Source of the DNA: JBCCFK01 sp965262315
GTDB taxonomy: Bacteria; Actinomycetota; Acidimicrobiia; Acidimicrobiales; UBA8592
DNA: 9,478 bases
Assembly (NCBI GenBank): GCA_965262315.1
Contig: CBDHFJ010000062.1
Location: 1-9,478, forward strand
Reading direction: 5' to 3'
A program made the position numbers and the translations under genes. Positions within the stretch are counted from its first letter, which is position 1, and every line of letters starts with the position of its first letter. The notes under the pieces are model-generated. The model had not been told where the DNA came from. It worked only from the letters and a program-made list of their open reading frames with translations, and searched no databases. This document shows, piece by piece, positions 6,671 to 9,478 of this stretch.

Positions 6671-7798
6671 TCAGTCGTCGTCGTCGATGGTCAGCACGGC
6701 TGTACCGTCGGTGATTGTGGCTCCGTCGGCGTTGGACAACTCGATGGTGAACTGTTCGGAGCCTTCCGCCACGTCGTCACCCAGCAACTCCAGCGAGAAC
6801 ACATAGCTGGTCATGCCCACCGGGATGGTGACGGTCTCCCGTCGGGAGGTGTAGTCGAGACCGGCTTGGGCACTACCGTCTACCGTGGCGTAGTCGACGG
6901 TGATCGGTGACGTGGGTGTGCCGGCAACGGTGATCGTCAAGTTCACTTGTCTTCGGGAGTCGCCTTCGGCGAAGGAGGCGTCACGGACGAAGACGGCCGG
7001 CCCCGCTCCTCCGGTCTCTCCCTCGTCGTCGTCCGTGATGGTCACCTCGCCCAACCCGTCGGAGATCGCGGCTCCGACGGCCTCGATCACCTGGAGGCTG
7101 AAGCGCTCGACACCCTCGTCCGCGTTGTCGCCGAGGATCGTGACCGTGACCGTGCCGCGAGTCGACCCGGCCGGGATGGTGAGCGTTCCGTTCGCTGGGA
7201 GGTAGTCGATACCTTCTAGCGCGTTGCCGTTCGCGGTCGTGTAGTCGATGGTGACGTCGGAGTCGCTCACTCCCGACAACGAGATCGGGATTGCCACCGA
7301 CGTGTTGTCGTCGGCTTCGACCAACGACACATCGCCGACCGAGAGCGACGGCAACGTTGGGAGAAGCGTCGGTGCGGTCGGTCCCGTCGTCGTCAGGGAT
7401 GGTGGTGAACCGGGCTCGGGGTCGGTGGTCGGGCCGGGCTCGGGGTCGGTGGTCGGGCCGGTGGTTGCGAGGTCGGTGGTCGGGCCGGTGGTTGCGGGGT
7501 CGGTGGTCGGGCCGGGTTCGGGGTCGGTGGTCGGGTCGGTGGTCGGGTCGGTGGTTGCGAGGTCGGTGGGCCCGGTCGCGTCCGCGGCCTCGATCGAGGA
7601 GTCCGAGGGCGCACGTACGACGCTCACGACGACGGCCGACACGGCGATGAGCGCAAGTGCGAGGGCGGAGGCCACCAATGCCGGTGCCCATCTGATCGTC
7701 GTCGAGGGTTCTCGCATCGGGATCGGCACATGCCTGAGCTCTGCGCGGAGCTCGTCAACCGCCCGAGACAGCTCCTCGTCAACCTCGATCTCGTCCAC
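6671..7798 (-). CDS. Membrane-anchored protein with two Calx-beta domains, sigma-factor partner candidate
   Basis: 375 residues from GTG at 7798, one base after the sigma-factor stop, with GAGG 5 bases upstream; an ATG at 7828 would overlap the sigma gene and is less likely. A short acidic cytoplasmic part (1-36, helix-like VDEELSRAVDELRAELRHVP) leads to one membrane segment (about 38-62). A Thr/Pro/Asp linker (about 63-150, repeat-encoded) follows, then Calx-beta 1 (151-258, ends VTITDDDEG) and Calx-beta 2 (about 266-375, ends LTIDDDD at the stop). Calx-beta domains are extracellular beta-sandwiches that often bind calcium through such acidic clusters. The order sigma factor then single-pass membrane protein is that of anti-sigma factors, and the 36-residue tail could hold the sigma. 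The zinc anti-sigma HxxxCxxC motif is absent, so this is inference. It could equally be a surface or adhesion protein under that sigma's control. Confidence 0.9.
   Translation of the reverse strand: MDEIEVDEELSRAVDELRAELRHVPIPMREPSTTIRWAPALVASALALALIAVSAVVVSVVRAPSDSSIEAADATGPTDLATTDPTTDPTTDPEPGPTTDPATTGPTTDLATTGPTTDPEPGPTTDPEPGSPPSLTTTGPTAPTLLPTLPSLSVGDVSLVEADDNTSVAIPISLSGVSDSDVTIDYTTANGNALEGIDYLPANGTLTIPAGSTRGTVTVTILGDNADEGVERFSLQVIEAVGAAISDGLGEVTITDDDEGETGGAGPAVFVRDASFAEGDSRRQVNLTITVAGTPTSPITVDYATVDGSAQAGLDYTSRRETVTIPVGMTSYVFSLELLGDDVAEGSEQFTIELSNADGATITDGTAVLTIDDDD
7411..7572 (-). repeat. Modular tandem repeat coding a Thr/Pro/Asp linker
   Basis: On the + strand the array reads as 24-base units CGGGCTCGGGGTCGGTGGTCGGGC (first 20 bases are the core) at 7411 and 7435. 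Two 27-base variants follow at 7459 and 7486 (CGGTGGTTGCG start), a 24-base unit at 7513, a 12-base half unit at 7537 and a final degenerate 27-base-type unit at 7549. On the coding strand these give alternating TDPEPGPT and TDPATTGPT or TDLATTGPT blocks. All units are multiples of three, so copy number can change without breaking the frame; length variation among strains is expected but not seen here. Confidence 0.85.
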
Positions 7799-7799
7799 G

Positions 7800-8294
7800 T
7801 CAGCCTCGCCCCTGCTCGAGCGAGGCAAGCGACTCGGCGAGGGAAGCCCGACCCCGCTTGAGATGTGTCTTGGCTGTCTCGGGTGCTATCTCGAGAATGT
7901 CTGCGATCTCCACCAGCGGACGACCATCCCAATAGTAGAGCGCCACGACCTGGGCCTGACGTCTCGGGAGCGCGCGTACCGCAGTCCAGACCTCGACCGA
8001 ACGCTCCGTCGGGGCGATGGCCACGGTGGCTTGGCTCTTCATCCGCACCAAACCTCTCGCCTCGGTTCGCAGGCGACGCAACCGGCTTCGGTGCTTGTTG
8101 AGCATGACCCGACGGACCCATGCGGAAGGCTGGTCGTAGTACGCGATCTCGGCCCAACGGCGGTGAGTTTCGAGGAGGGCCTCCTGAACCAGGTCTTCCG
8201 CGGCGCTCGGCCCTGCGATCACGTACGCCAGGCCGAGCAACGAGCGGTAGTCGCGCCGGTAGTACTCCTCGAATGACTCCGCCTGTCGATCCAC
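7800..8294 (-). CDS. ECF RNA polymerase sigma factor (SigE-like)
   Basis: 164 residues from GTG at 8294, with GAGG 7 bases upstream (8305-8302). Region sigma2 (about 10-75) includes AYVIAGPSAAEDLVQEALLETHRRW and the DNA-contacting QPSAWVRRVMLNKHRSRLRR. Region sigma4 (about 102-155) has the helix-turn-helix RALPRRQAQVVALYYWDGRP and then IADILEIAPETAKTHLKRGRA. Length and the AYVIAG..AEDLVQEA / AWVRRVMLN style fit the actinobacterial SigE-family of ECF factors. It has no C-terminal extension. The membrane protein that follows one base after its stop is the likely regulator. ECF factors often transcribe their own operon, but I could not identify an AAC/CGT-type promoter upstream. Confidence 0.92.
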   Translation of the reverse strand: MDRQAESFEEYYRRDYRSLLGLAYVIAGPSAAEDLVQEALLETHRRWAEIAYYDQPSAWVRRVMLNKHRSRLRRLRTEARGLVRMKSQATVAIAPTERSVEVWTAVRALPRRQAQVVALYYWDGRPLVEIADILEIAPETAKTHLKRGRASLAESLASLEQGRG

Positions 8295-8394
8295 CGTGCC
8301 GCCTCGGCCCCGACCACTCCCAAGCTCGCAGCGAGGAGGCTAGCCCCGACTGGCCCATGCATTGAGTCGCGCCTGCGTCAGCGCGATGGGTTGT

Positions 8395-8430
8395 GGACCA
8401 GCCAGACGATACCGGCGGCCTCGCTGGTCC
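8395..8430. repeat. 8-base perfect inverted repeat with 20-base spacer
   Basis: GGACCAGC at 8395-8402 is the exact reverse complement of GCTGGTCC at 8423-8430. It sits about 100 bases upstream of the sigma-factor start. It could be an operator, or an RNA stem, or the tail end of the monooxygenase transcript; no T-tract follows on either strand. Confidence 0.55.
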
Positions 8431-8512
8431 GAGGAGTCGGAGGTCCGAGTCCAAGCCGCCAGCTACGGCCAACGCCCGCCCGAACCGCTCCGAGATCCGC
8501 CAGTGCCGAGCG

Positions 8513-8550
8513 GCCGCCCCGGGGGGTGCGGCGATCGGTGATCAGATCGC
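8513..8550. terminator. Two abutting GC-rich hairpins downstream of monooxygenase
   Basis: GCCGC-CCC (8513-8520) pairs with GGG-T-GCGGC (8524-8532) with one bulged T. Directly beside it GCGATC (8531-8536) pairs with GATCGC (8545-8550) around the loop GGTGATCA. They share two bases, so the two stems are mutually exclusive at the junction. They begin about 50 bases beyond the monooxygenase stop, a sensible place for transcription termination, but there is no T-tract. Confidence 0.4.
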
Positions 8551-8601
8551 GATGACGTCGACCAAGCCGTCCAGGGCTTCGAAGTCGTCGGGGTTTCGTG
8601 G

Positions 8602-9478
8602 TCACTCCGCGTCTTGGTCTGCTCGGAAGAGGTAGGGCTCGAGGGTGTCTTGGGCCCAGGTGCGGCGTCGTCCCGCTTCTCGACCTCCGTAGTAGGCGAG
8701 GGAGCCGGGTTCGGCTCGGCCGTAGTGGTTGAAGTTGGACAGGCAGTCGCGTAGGGGGGCGGTGGCTTCGTCGGCTTCGGCGCAGTGTTGGGCGAAGCTG
8801 ATCTCGTCCTCTTCGCGGATGTCGACGACGCCGTGGCCGAGATCGCGCATGGTGGATAGGAGCCAGACGAGGTAGTCGCTGTGCTCTTCGATGGCGTCGG
8901 TGAAGTTGAAGCTGCCGCCGGTGCCTTGGGGGCCGGCCACGATGAAAAGGTTGGGAAAGCCGTGGGTGTGTAGGCCGAGAAAGGTGCGGGTGCCCTCCTG
9001 TTCCCACTTGTCGGCGATTGTGCGTCCGTCGATGCCGGTGACCAGTCCCATGGTTTCGCGCGACATGAAGTCGAAACCGGTGGCGTAGATCAGAACGTCG
9101 ACATGGTACTGCTGGCTGTCGCAGACCGGGCCGTGTTCGGTGATCTGCTGGACGCCGAGGGGGGCGGTGTCGACGAGCGTGACGTTGGGCTGGTTGAAGG
9201 TGGGCAGGTATTCGTCGTGGAAGGTGGGGCGTTTGCAGCCGTAAGGGTAGTAGGGCTTGAGGGCTTCGGCCGTGGCGGGGTCCTCGATGATGGCGTCGAT
9301 GCGGTCGCGGATCTGCTCCATGACCCGGAAGCTGGTCTCGAGGTCCCGGCGTATCAGTTCCTCCCTGCTGGGGCGGGGTCCGTCGCCGCGGCTGCGGCGC
9401 TTGGGCTTTTCGGCTTTGCCGGCCAGGAAGTCGTCATTGGCCTGCAGGGCGCGGCGGCCCACCAGTTGCTTGTAGCGG
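8602..9478 (-). CDS. Flavin-dependent (Baeyer-Villiger-type) monooxygenase, N-terminus beyond window
   Basis: The visible 291 residues are the C-terminal half or so of an FAD/NADPH-dependent monooxygenase, which would insert one oxygen atom next to a ketone or hydroxylate a substrate. Recognisable blocks are RRALQANDDFLAGKAEKPKR near the edge, KPYYPYGCKRPTFHDEYLPT, NVTLVDTAPLGVQQIT, then VDVLIYATGFDF (the ATG motif linking the FAD and NADPH domains). FPNLFIVAGPQGTGGSFNFTDAIEEHSDY follows in two blocks, and the end is YLFRADQDAE. The GTG at 9462 is internal; the frame stays open to the edge (RYKQL before it), so the FAD-binding GxGxxG and the BVMO fingerprint FxGxxxHxxxW lie outside and cannot be checked. 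The substrate is unknown. The stop is TGA followed by C, and the same frame stays open for 19 more codons. Confidence 0.88.
   Translation of the reverse strand, partial: RYKQLVGRRALQANDDFLAGKAEKPKRRSRGDGPRPSREELIRRDLETSFRVMEQIRDRIDAIIEDPATAEALKPYYPYGCKRPTFHDEYLPTFNQPNVTLVDTAPLGVQQITEHGPVCDSQQYHVDVLIYATGFDFMSRETMGLVTGIDGRTIADKWEQEGTRTFLGLHTHGFPNLFIVAGPQGTGGSFNFTDAIEEHSDYLVWLLSTMRDLGHGVVDIREEDEISFAQHCAEADEATAPLRDCLSNFNHYGRAEPGSLAYYGGREAGRRRTWAQDTLEPYLFRADQDAE

Larger units (their letters stand above)
8295..8601. other. 307-base non-coding gap with inverted repeats
   Basis: This gap lies between the monooxygenase stop and the sigma-factor start, both leftward. It must contain the sigma operon promoter and probably the monooxygenase terminator. 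No reading frame with recognisable homology is present; a 75-codon frame starting at GTG 8605 is Arg/Gly/Pro rich and unconvincing. Three inverted repeats (8395-8430, 8513-8532, 8531-8550) are listed separately. The first 19 codons after the monooxygenase stop (8601-8545) remain open in its frame and look coding-like. Confidence 0.7.

Noticed and set aside
7411..7572. Possible CRISPR-like array
   Set aside because: Units directly abut without unique spacers, lengths are multiples of three, and they encode a protein linker in frame.
7248..8276. Open + strand frame with GSVVGPVV repeats
   Set aside because: It is the antisense reading of the linker repeat and of the sigma factor gene; the repeat keeps all frames free of stops.
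8378..8605. 75-codon frame starting GTG with a GTGA overlap to the monooxygenase stop
   Set aside because: Product is Arg/Gly/Pro rich with no recognisable motif, and it is interrupted in function by the inverted repeats; overlap alone is weak evidence.

Overview
The window is high-GC bacterial DNA with strong G/C preference at third codon positions, frequent GTG starts, and stop/start overlaps of the ATGA or GTGA type. The protein families (a SigE-like ECF sigma factor, a YndJ/DUF1990 fusion, a Baeyer-Villiger-type monooxygenase, an OmpR/HAMP-kinase pair) point to an actinomycete, possibly an Acidimicrobiia-type lineage. That placement is inference from style and gene content. No rRNA, tRNA, CRISPR array or transposase was seen.

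Left part (1-2919): the 3'-truncated ATPase of a BcrA-like ABC-2 exporter runs leftward. It is divergent from an OmpR-family response regulator and its HAMP-type sensor kinase, whose reading frames overlap by 4 bases. The 124-base divergent control region has unusually dense short repeats, so the two-component pair probably controls itself, the exporter, or both.

Centre (3009-6474): a leftward operon encodes a polytopic membrane protein fused to a DUF1990 domain (YndJ type), then a broken DUF4166 gene, then a DUF2071 (YqjF-like) protein. All three junctions or ends are joined by GTGA or ATGA overlaps. A MerR-family regulator is transcribed divergently, and the 52-base gap between them carries a good promoter that would make a leaderless YndJ mRNA. 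None of these DUF families has a known biochemical role, so this is the most system-like part of the window. The DUF4166 gene lacks its N-terminal half and needs one -1 frame change to read through.

Right part (6671-9478): a leftward pair encodes an ECF sigma factor and, one base after its stop codon, a single-pass membrane protein. That protein has a short cytoplasmic tail, a repeat-encoded Thr/Pro/Asp linker and two Calx-beta domains. Its position suggests an anti-sigma factor or surface sensor partner, although it has no zinc anti-sigma motif. After a 307-base gap with several inverted repeats comes the C-terminal part of a flavin-dependent (Baeyer-Villiger-type) monooxygenase that enters from beyond the right edge.
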